64,000 nt of DNA from contig NZ_JAARLY010000012.1 in assembly GCF_011759385.1 (NCBI RefSeq), positions 1-64,000 on the forward strand, written 5' to 3'. Under the pieces are notes generated by a model. It worked only from the letters and a program-made list of their open reading frames with translations, ran no database searches and had not been told where the DNA came from. Shown one piece after another: positions 18,796 through 27,321 of the stretch. Source of the DNA: Oleiagrimonas sp. C23AA. Lineage in GTDB: Bacteria; Pseudomonadota; Gammaproteobacteria; Xanthomonadales; Rhodanobacteraceae. A program made the position numbers and the translations under genes. The stretch's first letter is position 1; each line of letters starts with the position of its first letter.

Positions 18796-19647
18796 ATGCG
18801 CAGGATCGTCTTGTCGCTGACGATGCTGGCGGCGCTCGGCGCGGCTGGCTGCTCCCACAACAATGGCTCGGATAATGGCTCGGATGCCGACGGCCAGTCG
18901 CAGAAGGCGATGGCGCATTCGGTTTCGGGTACGGTGTCGCTGACCCAGCCGCGTCAGCTGTCCGATCAGGCCAAGCTGACCATCAAGCTGGTGGACGCAT
19001 CGAACGATGCCGCCCAGCCGCTGGCCAGCAAGACCATCGCTCCGGTCACGCAGATGCCGGTGCAGTTCAAGCTGGACGTGGACCCGTCCAAGGTCAATCC
19101 GTCCGATCTTTACGTGGTGCAGGCCGAGATGATCGATGGCCAGCGTGATTTCACCATGCAGTTGCAGGCCCCGGTGCTGACCAAGGGCGCCAGCAACACC
19201 GCCAATATCAAGCTGGTGGCGCAGGCCACGCCGGAAGAGAAGCAGCTGGACGACTACAAGAAGGTCGAGCAGCAGATCGGCGGCATGAAGCGCACCCAGG
19301 GCACCAAGCTGGAGAAGGGCGTGTCGCGCGCCTGGCAGGTGTTCAGTCAGGATGGGCAGATCCAGTTCATCCGCGAGCTGGTCGATTACGGCAAGAAGGG
19401 CTTCACTTCCACCGACTTTGCCTATAAGGACGGTCAGCCGTGGGTGGCCGTGCAGAAAAAGAAGCCGAGCCAGAACGCCAAGCCGGATGCCATCAACCGT
19501 GCCGGTTGGGATGCCAAGGGCAACCTGACGCTGCAGCAGCATGAAGTTAATGGCAAGGTGAGCAAGCTTTCCGATTCGGATGCCGCGGACCTGAAGAAGG
19601 AAGCCGAGGCCATCTACAAGCATGTCGACCACGGCAAGAAGAAGTAA
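18796..19647 (+). CDS. YbaY/YscW-like lipoprotein
   Basis: 283 aa from ATG 18796, with AGAGG at 18783-18787; an in-frame ATG at 18766 would spoil the lipoprotein signal. The signal ends in LGAAGC with Cys19 as the lipid-modified residue, then a Ser/Gly/Asn/Asp linker. A YbaY-type beta domain follows (about 45-150: SGTVSLTQP, AKLTIKLVDAS, KTIAPVTQMPVQFKLDVDPS, YVVQAEMIDG). The C-terminal third is Lys-rich with no known domain (GQIQFIRELVDYGKKGF, AGWDAKGNLTLQQHEVNGK). Residue +2 is Ser, which would favour outer-membrane sorting under the E. coli rule. Role unknown. Confidence 0.75.
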   Translation: MRRIVLSLTMLAALGAAGCSHNNGSDNGSDADGQSQKAMAHSVSGTVSLTQPRQLSDQAKLTIKLVDASNDAAQPLASKTIAPVTQMPVQFKLDVDPSKVNPSDLYVVQAEMIDGQRDFTMQLQAPVLTKGASNTANIKLVAQATPEEKQLDDYKKVEQQIGGMKRTQGTKLEKGVSRAWQVFSQDGQIQFIRELVDYGKKGFTSTDFAYKDGQPWVAVQKKKPSQNAKPDAINRAGWDAKGNLTLQQHEVNGKVSKLSDSDAADLKKEAEAIYKHVDHGKKK

Positions 19648-19695
19648 TCTTGTTCTTGCTCGCATGAAGCCGGTCGCCCATTGCAACCGGTAGAC

Positions 19696-19730
19696 ATGAA
19701 AAAGTCGTCCAGACATCTGGACGGCTTTTT
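19696..19730. terminator. Bidirectional terminator between the lipoprotein and autotransporter genes
   Basis: Stem CGTCCAG/CTGGACG (19706-19712 with 19717-19723, loop ACAT), with an A run on the left and a T run on the right, between converging genes. Confidence 0.9.
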
Positions 19731-19805
19731 CTTTTCTATAAAGCAAGCGGTACGCTTGATATCCCGCCCGAAACAGGGGCGGGCGCACCCGCCCCAAAGA
19801 TGGGC

Positions 19806-21773
19806 TTAGAAGCTGTACTTCATGCCCAGGCTGAGCGCATTGAGCTTCTGCGTATTGTCACCGAAGTGACCCTGGTAGCCGATCCAGGTGCTGGTGGCAG
19901 AGGTTACCTGCATGGCCAGACCGATATCGGCGCTGCCCCAGCTGCTGTCGGAGGTGAAGCCGGTGCTGGTGAAGTGACCGTTCATGCTGACCAGGCCTGC
20001 CTGTACCCGGTCGGCGCCAGCGCGGCTGTCGTGATTCCAGGCCACTTCCACATACGGACTGATGGTGCTGGAGCCGGCCTGCCAGCTGCCGGCAAGGCGC
20101 CAGCCCAGGCTGGCGACGGCGGCGTTGCGCTCCTGCTTGCCAAACCACATCGCCGAACTGTCACCGCTGTATTCGCTGTAAGCGTTGACGCGAATACGCT
20201 GCCACTCGAACTTGGCGAACGGACCGGTCTTCAGGCCGCCATCCCCAAACCACCAGCCGGCGGTGACGCCGCCAAGTAGCTGCGAGCCGTCGGTCTTGCC
20301 GGTCTCGGTACGCGTGGCCGCACCCAATGCGAAACGCCGGTTGATATCCTTGTAGCTCAGCTGTCCGAAGCTGGCGTAGACGCCGGCAAAGCCGCCGTCC
20401 TGATGGAGCATGGCATAGCCGGAGGCGCTGAGCGTGGTCAGTTTGTAACCACCGGCGTTGTGGTCAACGTCGGCCTTGGCGTGGCCCAGGCCCAGCGCCA
20501 CACCCATGCTGACGTTGTCGCCGGCCTGCGTGGCCGCGCCCAGCGACAGATTGGCGTTGTCGCTGTCGGCACCCGGTGCGCCATTGTTGGCATCAAAGCT
20601 CTGGCGACCATAGCCGACGCGGGCAAAGGTGCGCGTGCCGGCACCCATCACGTCGGCGGTCATCTGTTGGGTCAGCGTGGTGGCCTGGAATCGGCTCATC
20701 GCCAATGGTGCCTCGGCCAGCAGAGAGACCTGTTCCGGGGCGGCCAGTTCGGCAGCCACATACTGGCCGAGCAGCGCGTGGGCGGCGGTGGTCGGGTGCA
20801 CCCCGTCGGCGAACAGGTAGCTATTCTGCGTGCCATCGGCGTAGGTGTAGGGCGCGCCCGATCCCGCCGGGCCGCACTGTACCGAACTGGAGCCGGCGCC
20901 ACAGGCCGCATCGGTGACATTGCTGAAGCCATACGCCGACGGATTGGCGATGATTTCCTTGAACAGGCTGTACACATCCACCGGCACGATGCCGTCACCG
21001 GCCTGAGACAAACCGGTGTTGAGCTGGCTGTTGTAGATCAGCGACAGGCCCGTGAGCGAGGTGGCGGCATCGGCGCCCTGCGCCGCAGCGCTCGGCGTGG
21101 AACCGATATCCGGCAGGTTGAACACCAGAATATGCTTGGCACCGGCCGATTGCAGATTGTCGATCAGGCCCACTTCGGTGACAGCGGCGGCGGCCACGTT
21201 GGCCTGCGCCTGGTCGGCCGTTTCCAGCGAGCTGACGCCAGCGGCACTGGCGACCTGCCCGCGGATCTGCGCGGCGACCTGGTCGGCCACGGCCGGCGGC
21301 AGGCCGGCCGTATTGGCAGCGATCAGCGCATCGGCCTGGGCCGAGGCCCCGGCCGCGGTGGCGTGGTAGAAGATATCATTGGCCCCGCCCCAGACGGAGT
21401 AGAGCGCATTGGGGTCGGCGCTACCGGCGGCGGCGAGGTAGCCGCTGACCTGGGTACTGATGGTCGGCACCGCCGCTGGCGTGCCCGGCGAGTTGGTATT
21501 GACGCCGGCGCCACCCCAGGCGTAGTCACTGCCGCCAAGCAATGATGGCGACAGGGTGATGCCGTAACCATCGGCGACATGCTCGATGGCCACCTCTCCG
21601 GGGTTGGTGGTGAAGCGCGAGGGCGTCTGCGCGCCGCTGGCCAGCGAAATATTGCCGTTGTCACTCAGGCTGTCGCCAAACACGACAACGTTCTTGTAGG
21701 TGGTGGCGTGGGCGCCACTGCTGAAAACGAGCGCGGCGACGATGGCGCCGCTCAGAACGCGCAAACGGGGCAT
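19806..21773 (-). CDS. GDSL-family esterase autotransporter (EstA-like)
   Basis: 655 aa from ATG 21773, with GGGAG upstream; the open frame extends further but only through antisense of the tex gene. Signal peptide 1-23 (AHA cleavage). Passenger: GDSL block FGDSLSDNGN with nucleophile Ser35, GGAND (Asn132) and DGVHP with Asp323 and His326 completing the triad. The passenger is Ala/Gly-rich and has one Cys pair (about 291 and 300). A C-terminal autotransporter beta barrel covers about 380-655 and ends in GMKYSF. The protein should display a lipase/esterase on the cell surface, acting on lipids or short-chain esters. It is a single gene. Confidence 0.93.
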   Translation of the reverse strand: MPRLRVLSGAIVAALVFSSGAHATTYKNVVVFGDSLSDNGNISLASGAQTPSRFTTNPGEVAIEHVADGYGITLSPSLLGGSDYAWGGAGVNTNSPGTPAAVPTISTQVSGYLAAAGSADPNALYSVWGGANDIFYHATAAGASAQADALIAANTAGLPPAVADQVAAQIRGQVASAAGVSSLETADQAQANVAAAAVTEVGLIDNLQSAGAKHILVFNLPDIGSTPSAAAQGADAATSLTGLSLIYNSQLNTGLSQAGDGIVPVDVYSLFKEIIANPSAYGFSNVTDAACGAGSSSVQCGPAGSGAPYTYADGTQNSYLFADGVHPTTAAHALLGQYVAAELAAPEQVSLLAEAPLAMSRFQATTLTQQMTADVMGAGTRTFARVGYGRQSFDANNGAPGADSDNANLSLGAATQAGDNVSMGVALGLGHAKADVDHNAGGYKLTTLSASGYAMLHQDGGFAGVYASFGQLSYKDINRRFALGAATRTETGKTDGSQLLGGVTAGWWFGDGGLKTGPFAKFEWQRIRVNAYSEYSGDSSAMWFGKQERNAAVASLGWRLAGSWQAGSSTISPYVEVAWNHDSRAGADRVQAGLVSMNGHFTSTGFTSDSSWGSADIGLAMQVTSATSTWIGYQGHFGDNTQKLNALSLGMKYSF

Positions 21774-21903
21774 GACTTTTTCTCCCTGGGGGCAATCCCT
21801 GTGGCTACGGTAAAGCAATCCATACGCATGCGCATGCTGCACTGCATCGCATCGTGATAGAGCGCACGGCACGGCACGGGCCGTGCGCTTCCAAGCGTCT
21901 CTA

Positions 21904-24216
21904 TCAGCGCTTCTGGGCGCGTGCGAAAGCGTCGGCCAAGGCATTGTTGGCCGGTGCCGCCGCTGCCTTGGGCACGCCTCCGCGCGGCGCCTTGCCGCGC
22001 GGCTTTTCCTCACGCGCCGGGCGTCCGCCGCCGCGGGCTTCGCCGGGGATATCGTCCAGGCGCATGGACAGCGCGATGCGCTTGCGTGCCAGATCCACCT
22101 CCATCACCTTCACTTTCACGATATCGCCGGCCTTGACCGCATCGCGTGGATCCTTGACGAACTGGTGCGACAGCGCCGAGACGTGCACCAGGCCGTCCTG
22201 GTGCACGCCGATGTCGACGAAGGCACCGAACGCGGCCACGTTGCTGATGCGCCCTTCCAGCACCATGCCCACGTCCAGGTCCTTCATGTCCTCCACGCCT
22301 TCGGCGAAGGACGGCGTGACGAACTCGGGGCGCGGATCGCGACCGGGCTTTTCCAGCTCTTTCAGGATGTCGCGCACGGTCGGCAGGCCAAAGCGCTCAT
22401 CGGTGAACTGTTCGGCTTTCAGGCCGCGCAGGAACGAGGCATCGCCGATGATGTTGCGCACCTCGCGGCCGCACTGGGCAACGATGCGCTCGACCACCGG
22501 ATAGGCTTCCGGATGCACCGCGCTGGCATCTAGCGGGTCATCGCCTTGGCCAATACGCAGGAAGCCGGCGCACTGCTCGAAGGCCTTCTCGCCCAGGCGC
22601 GGCACGTCCATCAGCGCCTTGCGGGTGCGGAACGCGCCGTGGCTGTCGCGGTACCGCACCACGTTTTCGGCCACGCTTGCCGAAAGCCCCGCCACGCGCG
22701 CGAGCAGCGGCGCCGAGGCGGTGTTGACGTCGACGCCGACGCCGTTCACGCAGTCCTCCACGCAGGCATCGAGCGAGCGTGCCAGCTTGGCCTGGTTCAC
22801 ATCGTGCTGATACTGGCCCACGCCAATGGCCTTGGGTTCGATCTTGACCAGCTCGGCCAGCGGGTCCTGCAGGCGCCGGGCAATGGACACGGCGCCGCGC
22901 AGCGACACATCCAGATCGGGAAATTCGCGCGCGGCCGACTCGGAGGCCGAATACACCGAGGCGCCGGCCTCGCTGACCACGATCTTGGCCAGCGTCAGCG
23001 CGGTCTGTTTCTTGATCACCTCGCCGGCCAGCTTGTCGGTCTCGCGCGAGGCGGTGCCGTTGCCGATGGCGATCAGGGCCACGCCGTGCTTCTGACACAG
23101 CTTGCCCAACTCGGCGACCGACTGATCCCACTGCCGGCGCGGCTCGTGCGGATAGATGGTAGTGGTGTCGACCAGTTTGCCGGTGGCGTCCACCACCGCC
23201 ACCTTTACGCCGGTGCGGATGCCCGGGTCCAGGCCCATCACCGCCTTCGGCCCGGCAGGTGCGGCCAGCAGCAGGTCTTTCAGGTTGTCGCCGAACACGG
23301 AAATGGCGCCATCCTCGGCCGCCTCGCGGGCGCGGCCGAACAGGTCCAGCGTCAGGTGCAGGTGCAGCTTGACGCGCCAAGTCAGGCGCACGGTATCGGC
23401 CAGCCAGGCATCGGCGGGGCGACCCTGGTTAGTGATGCCGGCATGATGGGCCACGCGGGCCTCGCCGTCGGCATGGCCTTGCTCGGCATCGGCGCCGGGT
23501 GGTACCAGATCCAGCTCGATGATGCCCTCGTTGCGTGCGCGCATCAGCGCCAGCAGTCGGTGCGAGGGAATCTTCGCGATCGATTCGCTGTGGTCGAAGT
23601 AGTCGCGGAACTTGGCACCCTCATGCTCCTTGCCTTCGATGACGCGGGCACGGATCTGGCCGCCGTCCCACAGCCAGTCACGCAACTCGCCGACCAGCGT
23701 GGCGTCTTCGGCGATCGCCTCCATCAGGATCGCACGCGCGCCGTCCAGCGCAGCCTTGATATCGGCCACGCCCTTGTCGGCATCGATAAAGCCCTCTGCG
23801 CGTGTTTCCGGCGCCACCGATGGGTCTTCGCGCAGCGCGGTGGCCAGTGGCTCCAGCCCGGCCTCGCGCGCGATCTGCGCCTTGGTGCGGCGCTTGGGCT
23901 TGTACGGCAGGTACAGATCTTCCAGTCGCGCCTTGGTCTCGGCGGCCTCGATCTGCCCGCGCAGGGCGTCGCTCAGCTTGCCCTGCTCCTCGACGCTGGC
24001 AAGGATCGCCGCACGGCGATCTTCCAGCTCGCGCAGGTAGCGCAGGCGCTCTTCCAGCAGGCGCAGTTGTGTGTCATCCAGGCCGCCAGTGACTTCCTTG
24101 CGGTACCGTGCGATGAAGGGGACGGTGGCGCCACCGTCGAGCAGCTCCACGGCGGCGCGAACCTGGGCTGCCTGGGCGCCGACGTCTTCGGCGATGCGTT
24201 GTTCGATGCTGAGCAT
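21904..24216 (-). CDS. tex: Tex-family RNA-binding transcription accessory protein
   Basis: 770 aa, typical of Tex. N-terminal helical domain ([17 protein letters not shown] at about 32-48), YqgF/RuvX-like domain ([20 protein letters not shown]), two helix-hairpin-helix elements ([20 protein letters not shown] and [20 protein letters not shown]) and a C-terminal S1 RNA-binding domain ([28 protein letters not shown]). A basic, Gly/Ala/Pro-rich tail follows. Tex associates with RNA polymerase and nucleic acids and affects gene expression and, in some pathogens, toxin production. It lies downstream of mnmG on the same strand, 121 bases apart. Confidence 0.96.
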   Translation of the reverse strand: MLSIEQRIAEDVGAQAAQVRAAVELLDGGATVPFIARYRKEVTGGLDDTQLRLLEERLRYLRELEDRRAAILASVEEQGKLSDALRGQIEAAETKARLEDLYLPYKPKRRTKAQIAREAGLEPLATALREDPSVAPETRAEGFIDADKGVADIKAALDGARAILMEAIAEDATLVGELRDWLWDGGQIRARVIEGKEHEGAKFRDYFDHSESIAKIPSHRLLALMRARNEGIIELDLVPPGADAEQGHADGEARVAHHAGITNQGRPADAWLADTVRLTWRVKLHLHLTLDLFGRAREAAEDGAISVFGDNLKDLLLAAPAGPKAVMGLDPGIRTGVKVAVVDATGKLVDTTTIYPHEPRRQWDQSVAELGKLCQKHGVALIAIGNGTASRETDKLAGEVIKKQTALTLAKIVVSEAGASVYSASESAAREFPDLDVSLRGAVSIARRLQDPLAELVKIEPKAIGVGQYQHDVNQAKLARSLDACVEDCVNGVGVDVNTASAPLLARVAGLSASVAENVVRYRDSHGAFRTRKALMDVPRLGEKAFEQCAGFLRIGQGDDPLDASAVHPEAYPVVERIVAQCGREVRNIIGDASFLRGLKAEQFTDERFGLPTVRDILKELEKPGRDPRPEFVTPSFAEGVEDMKDLDVGMVLEGRISNVAAFGAFVDIGVHQDGLVHVSALSHQFVKDPRDAVKAGDIVKVKVMEVDLARKRIALSMRLDDIPGEARGGGRPAREEKPRGKAPRGGVPKAAAAPANNALADAFARAQKR

Positions 24217-24337
24217 GAGGCTTTGCTAAAAATCCTTGCGGCGTAATCGTTACGAAAGCCGGTATGCCGCCGGGCGGCACACCGTAAGCGGCGTCGATTC
24301 TAGCAATGCCATGGGCCGCCATGGCGAGCGTGTGTGC

Positions 24338-26215
24338 TCAGGCGGCGTGGCGGCGCTTCAGGTGCACCAGCAACAGCGAGATCGCGGCGGGCGTGATGCC
24401 GCTGATACGCATGGCCTGACCGATGGTCTGCGGGCGGGCAGACTGCAGTTTGGCCAGTGCCTCGGCGGAAAGGCCGCGCACGCCGCCATAGTCGAAATGC
24501 TCTGGAATGGCAGTGTGTTCGTGGCGACGCTGACGGGCGATGTCCTCGCGCTGACGCTCCAGGTAGCCGGCGTATTTGATCTGTACCTGCACCTGCTCGG
24601 CGACGGCGGCATCGTCGACTGCCGGGCCGAAGCCTTCCACCGCGGTCAGGCCGGCGTAATCGAGCTGCGGGCGACGCAGCAGCTCCTCGGCATTGGCTTC
24701 GCGGCTCAAGGCCATGCCGTGCTGGCGTTCCAGCGCCTGGCCAAGCGCGTTGGTGGGCGCCGCCCACAGACCGCGCAGACGGGCTTTTTCCGTCTCCACG
24801 GCATCACGCTTGCGTCTTAGCGCGTCATAGCGTGCCTGGGGTACCACGCCCAGTTCGAAGCCGGTCTCGGTCAGGCGCAGGTCGGCGTTGTCCTCGCGCA
24901 GGTGCAGCCGGTATTCGGCGCGCGAGGTGAACATGCGGTACGGCTCCAGTGTGCCGTTGGTGGTCAGGTCGTCGATCAGCACGCCGATGTAGGCCTCGTC
25001 GCGGCGCGGATACCACGGCGACTTGTCCTGCACCTGGCGCGCCGCGTTGAGGCCGGCGATCAGACCCTGCGCACCGGCTTCCTCGTAACCGGTGGTGCCA
25101 TTGATCTGACCGGCGAAGAACAGACCGCCAATGGCCTTGGTCTCCAGCCATGGCTTGAGGCCGCGCGGATCGAAATAGTCGTACTCGATAGCGTAACCGG
25201 GGCGAGTAATGTGCGCTTGCTCAAAGCCCTTAATCGAGCGCACCAGCGCCAGCTGCACATCGAACGGCAGTGAGGTGGAAATGCCGTTGGGATAGATCTC
25301 GAAGGTGTCCAGACCTTCCGGCTCGATGAAGATCTGATGCGAGGCCTTGTCGGCAAAGCGCACCACCTTGTCCTCGATCGAGGGACAGTAGCGCGGGCCG
25401 GTACCCTCGATCTGGCCGCTGTACATGGGCGATCTGTGCAGCGCGCCGCGGATCAGCTCGTGGGTACGCTCGCTGGTGTGGGTGATCCAGCAATCGACCT
25501 GGCGCGGATGCTCCTGGACCGAGCCCAGGTAGGAGAATACCGGCACGGGGTGGTCGCCGGGCTGGGCCTGCAGACCGCTGAAGTCGATGCTGCGGCTGTC
25601 GATGCGCGGCGGCGTGCCGGTCTTCAGACGATCGGCGGCAACGGGCAGTTCACGCAGGCGCATGGCCAGTGTGGTGGCCGGTGGATCGCCGGCACGGCCA
25701 CCGGCGTGCTGGGCTTCGCCGATGTGGATGCGTCCGCCCAGGAAGGTGCCGGCGGTTAGCACCACGGCGCCGGCACGGAAGCTCAGGCCCATCTGCGTGA
25801 CCACGCCAGTGACGCGCCCCCCCTCGATGATCAGATCGTCCACTGCCTGCTGGAACAGGCTCAGGTTGGGCTGGGTTTCGACCATGCGGCGGACGGCGGC
25901 CTTGTACAGCACGCGATCGGCCTGGCAGCGCGTGGCACGCACAGCGGGGCCTTTGGAGGCATTGAGCGTGCGCCATTGGATACCGGCACGATCGGCCGCA
26001 TGCGCCATGGCCCCCCCCAGGGCGTCGATTTCCTTCACCAGGTGACCCTTGCCGATGCCGCCGATGGCCGGGTTGCAGCTCATCTGGCCGACGGTCTCGA
26101 TGTTGTGGGTCAGCAGCAGTGTGCACGCGCCGCTGCGTGCCGCAGCGAGCGCGGCCTCGGTGCCGGCATGGCCGCCGCCGATGACGATAACGTCGAAGTG
26201 TTCGGGGTGCTGCAT
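24338..26215 (-). CDS. mnmG: tRNA uridine-5-carboxymethylaminomethyl modification enzyme MnmG
   Basis: 625 aa, standard length. The FAD-binding GGGHAG is at residues 13-18; [35 protein letters not shown] and [20 protein letters not shown] are family signatures. The C-terminal helical domain, which binds MnmE and tRNA, includes [18 protein letters not shown]. With MnmE it adds the carboxymethylaminomethyl group to U34 of certain tRNAs. mnmE is not in the window; rsmG or parAB, often neighbours, are also absent here. Confidence 0.97.
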   Translation of the reverse strand: MQHPEHFDVIVIGGGHAGTEAALAAARSGACTLLLTHNIETVGQMSCNPAIGGIGKGHLVKEIDALGGAMAHAADRAGIQWRTLNASKGPAVRATRCQADRVLYKAAVRRMVETQPNLSLFQQAVDDLIIEGGRVTGVVTQMGLSFRAGAVVLTAGTFLGGRIHIGEAQHAGGRAGDPPATTLAMRLRELPVAADRLKTGTPPRIDSRSIDFSGLQAQPGDHPVPVFSYLGSVQEHPRQVDCWITHTSERTHELIRGALHRSPMYSGQIEGTGPRYCPSIEDKVVRFADKASHQIFIEPEGLDTFEIYPNGISTSLPFDVQLALVRSIKGFEQAHITRPGYAIEYDYFDPRGLKPWLETKAIGGLFFAGQINGTTGYEEAGAQGLIAGLNAARQVQDKSPWYPRRDEAYIGVLIDDLTTNGTLEPYRMFTSRAEYRLHLREDNADLRLTETGFELGVVPQARYDALRRKRDAVETEKARLRGLWAAPTNALGQALERQHGMALSREANAEELLRRPQLDYAGLTAVEGFGPAVDDAAVAEQVQVQIKYAGYLERQREDIARQRRHEHTAIPEHFDYGGVRGLSAEALAKLQSARPQTIGQAMRISGITPAAISLLLVHLKRRHAA

Positions 26216-26743
26216 GGAGAGAACCGCAGGTGTCGATGAGCTGACGATATTTTAGCCAGTTTGCCAGTCAGCTGCCCACGTGGCTGTGCTCAACATGGCA
26301 TGCAAGTTGCTAATACATCCGCGGTACCTTCGCCGGGCTGACGCAGCGTTCTACCGCGCGGAAGGCTGGAGTGAACAGGGTCCGGCCGCGTGCCGACGAA
26401 GGGAAGCCAATGCCGCCCCGTTTGGGTGGCACCGCCATGGATTGGCACTACACGGGAAGGATCTGGCGCCCGGCGGTCCTCAGGAACAGGGGGAATCCAG
26501 GATGACCGTATGCCGGGCGCCAGAAACCGGAAAGTCGAATACTGGCGTGGTGTTGCGCCTACGCTACAGCGTCATGGTCGACCCGTCAGCATGAACGTGC
26601 GGTGACTCCAGACACCGCGCTTACTGCCCCGCCTCGATGACGCCTTCAGTCCACAATGCGACGTACCGCGTCAATCCGCAATGCACTTCGCGTCTTGATG
26701 TGACGCACATCGCACTCACTGCTGATCGTGTCTAGGCTGCGAT
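26216..26743. other. Intergenic region with strong RNA-folding potential
   Basis: The upstream region of mnmG and, from about 26390, a series of nested inverted repeats: GCCAAT/ATTGGC enclosing GCCGCCCC/GGGTGGC-type arms (about 26408-26448), then a perfect 12-bp pair at 26463-26474 and 26512-26523. An open frame at 26280-26594 (plus) has no ribosome site or family resemblance and is probably not a gene. Confidence 0.5.
26463..26523. repeat. Perfect 12-bp inverted repeat with inner stem
   Basis: CTGGCGCCCGGC (26463-26474) pairs with GCCGGGCGCCAG (26512-26523). Inside, GGTC (26475-26478) can pair with GACC (26503-26506). On the minus strand the interior reads GGTCATCCTGGATTCCCCC, similar in style to REP-like intergenic repeats of proteobacteria. 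No T run follows, so it is not a simple terminator. Confidence 0.7.
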
Positions 26744-27244
26744 TCAGCTGCGATCGCGCCGTCCATGTTCGCGGGCGCGATTATGGTGGGAAGGGTGACG
26801 GCGCGAGTCCGGCGTGACCCGGCGCGGTTCATGATCCGGACGCGGGTGAGCTGGGCGGTGCCAGGACGGTTGCGGCTGACGATGATGGTGACGCGGCCGG
26901 TGGTCATGATCCCTGTCACGATCGTGACGCCATTCATGTCGGTCATGATGATCGAACCGGCGCCAGTGGCCACGGTGCCGATACGCGTCGTCACGGCGCA
27001 CGATGACCCGTCGGCGACCTTCGCTGTAGTAGCCGCCGCCGTAATAGAACGGATCGCTGTAGCCCCAGCCATAGGGAGCGAAGCCGTCATCCCCATAGCC
27101 ACCGCGATAGGGCGAGGTGCGCACCGATTCGCCGACGTAGTAGCCATCGGCCTGGCGATAATCGTGCATCACGCAGCCACTGAGCAGCAGCGTGCCGATG
27201 GCGAGAAGGGCGGCGGTACCTTGGCGCAAGCGCGCGATATGCAT
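26744..27244 (-). CDS. His/Arg-rich small lipoprotein
   Basis: 166 aa with a strong AGGAGA ribosome site before ATG 27244. The lipoprotein signal ends in LLLSGC, with Cys24 as the lipidation site. Residues about 35-75 are rich in Tyr and Gly (SPYRGGYGDD, YYGGGYYSEG). From about 78 on the chain is mostly His, Arg, Asp and Pro (RHRGHWRRFDHHDRHEW, RDRDHDHRPRHHHRQPQP), likely disordered and able to bind metal or anions. No domain recognised. Codon use in the tail gives long shadow ORFs on the other strand; the lipobox and ribosome site support this frame. Confidence 0.7.
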   Translation of the reverse strand: MHIARLRQGTAALLAIGTLLLSGCVMHDYRQADGYYVGESVRTSPYRGGYGDDGFAPYGWGYSDPFYYGGGYYSEGRRRVIVRRDDAYRHRGHWRRFDHHDRHEWRHDRDRDHDHRPRHHHRQPQPSWHRPAHPRPDHEPRRVTPDSRRHPSHHNRAREHGRRDRS

Positions 27245-27266
27245 GCGCTTCTCCTATAAGACCGAC

Positions 27267-27312
27267 CTCGAAGCCTACGCGCCACGCGCTTAACGTGGGC
27301 GTAGGCCTCGAG
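27267..27312 (-). terminator. Long hairpin after pepN (possible terminator or processing site)
   Basis: Stacked inverted repeats: CTCGA/TCGAG (27267-27271 with 27308-27312), GCCTACGC/GCGTAGGC (27273-27280 with 27299-27306) and CCACG/CGTGG (27282-27286 with 27294-27298). It starts about 10 bases past the pepN stop. The T run on the minus side is poor, so termination is uncertain. Confidence 0.5.
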
Positions 27313-27321
27313 GCAGGTTAA

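Noticed and set aside
22546-24246. Long plus-strand frame opposite tex, and similar frames opposite the GspE-like gene (5339-7063), the esterase gene (20403-21545) and ilvG (47018-48193)
   Set aside because: All lie fully antisense to secure genes and encode repetitive Gln/His/Arg/Ala-rich products.
26330-26523. Glycine riboswitch, because of GCCGACGAAGGGAAGCC and CTCAGGAACAGGGG-like strings
   Set aside because: The conserved aptamer core is not met in order or spacing, and no glycine gene follows on that strand.
26280-26594. 104-codon plus-strand frame upstream of mnmG
   Set aside because: It runs through strong inverted repeats, lacks a ribosome site and has no recognisable product.
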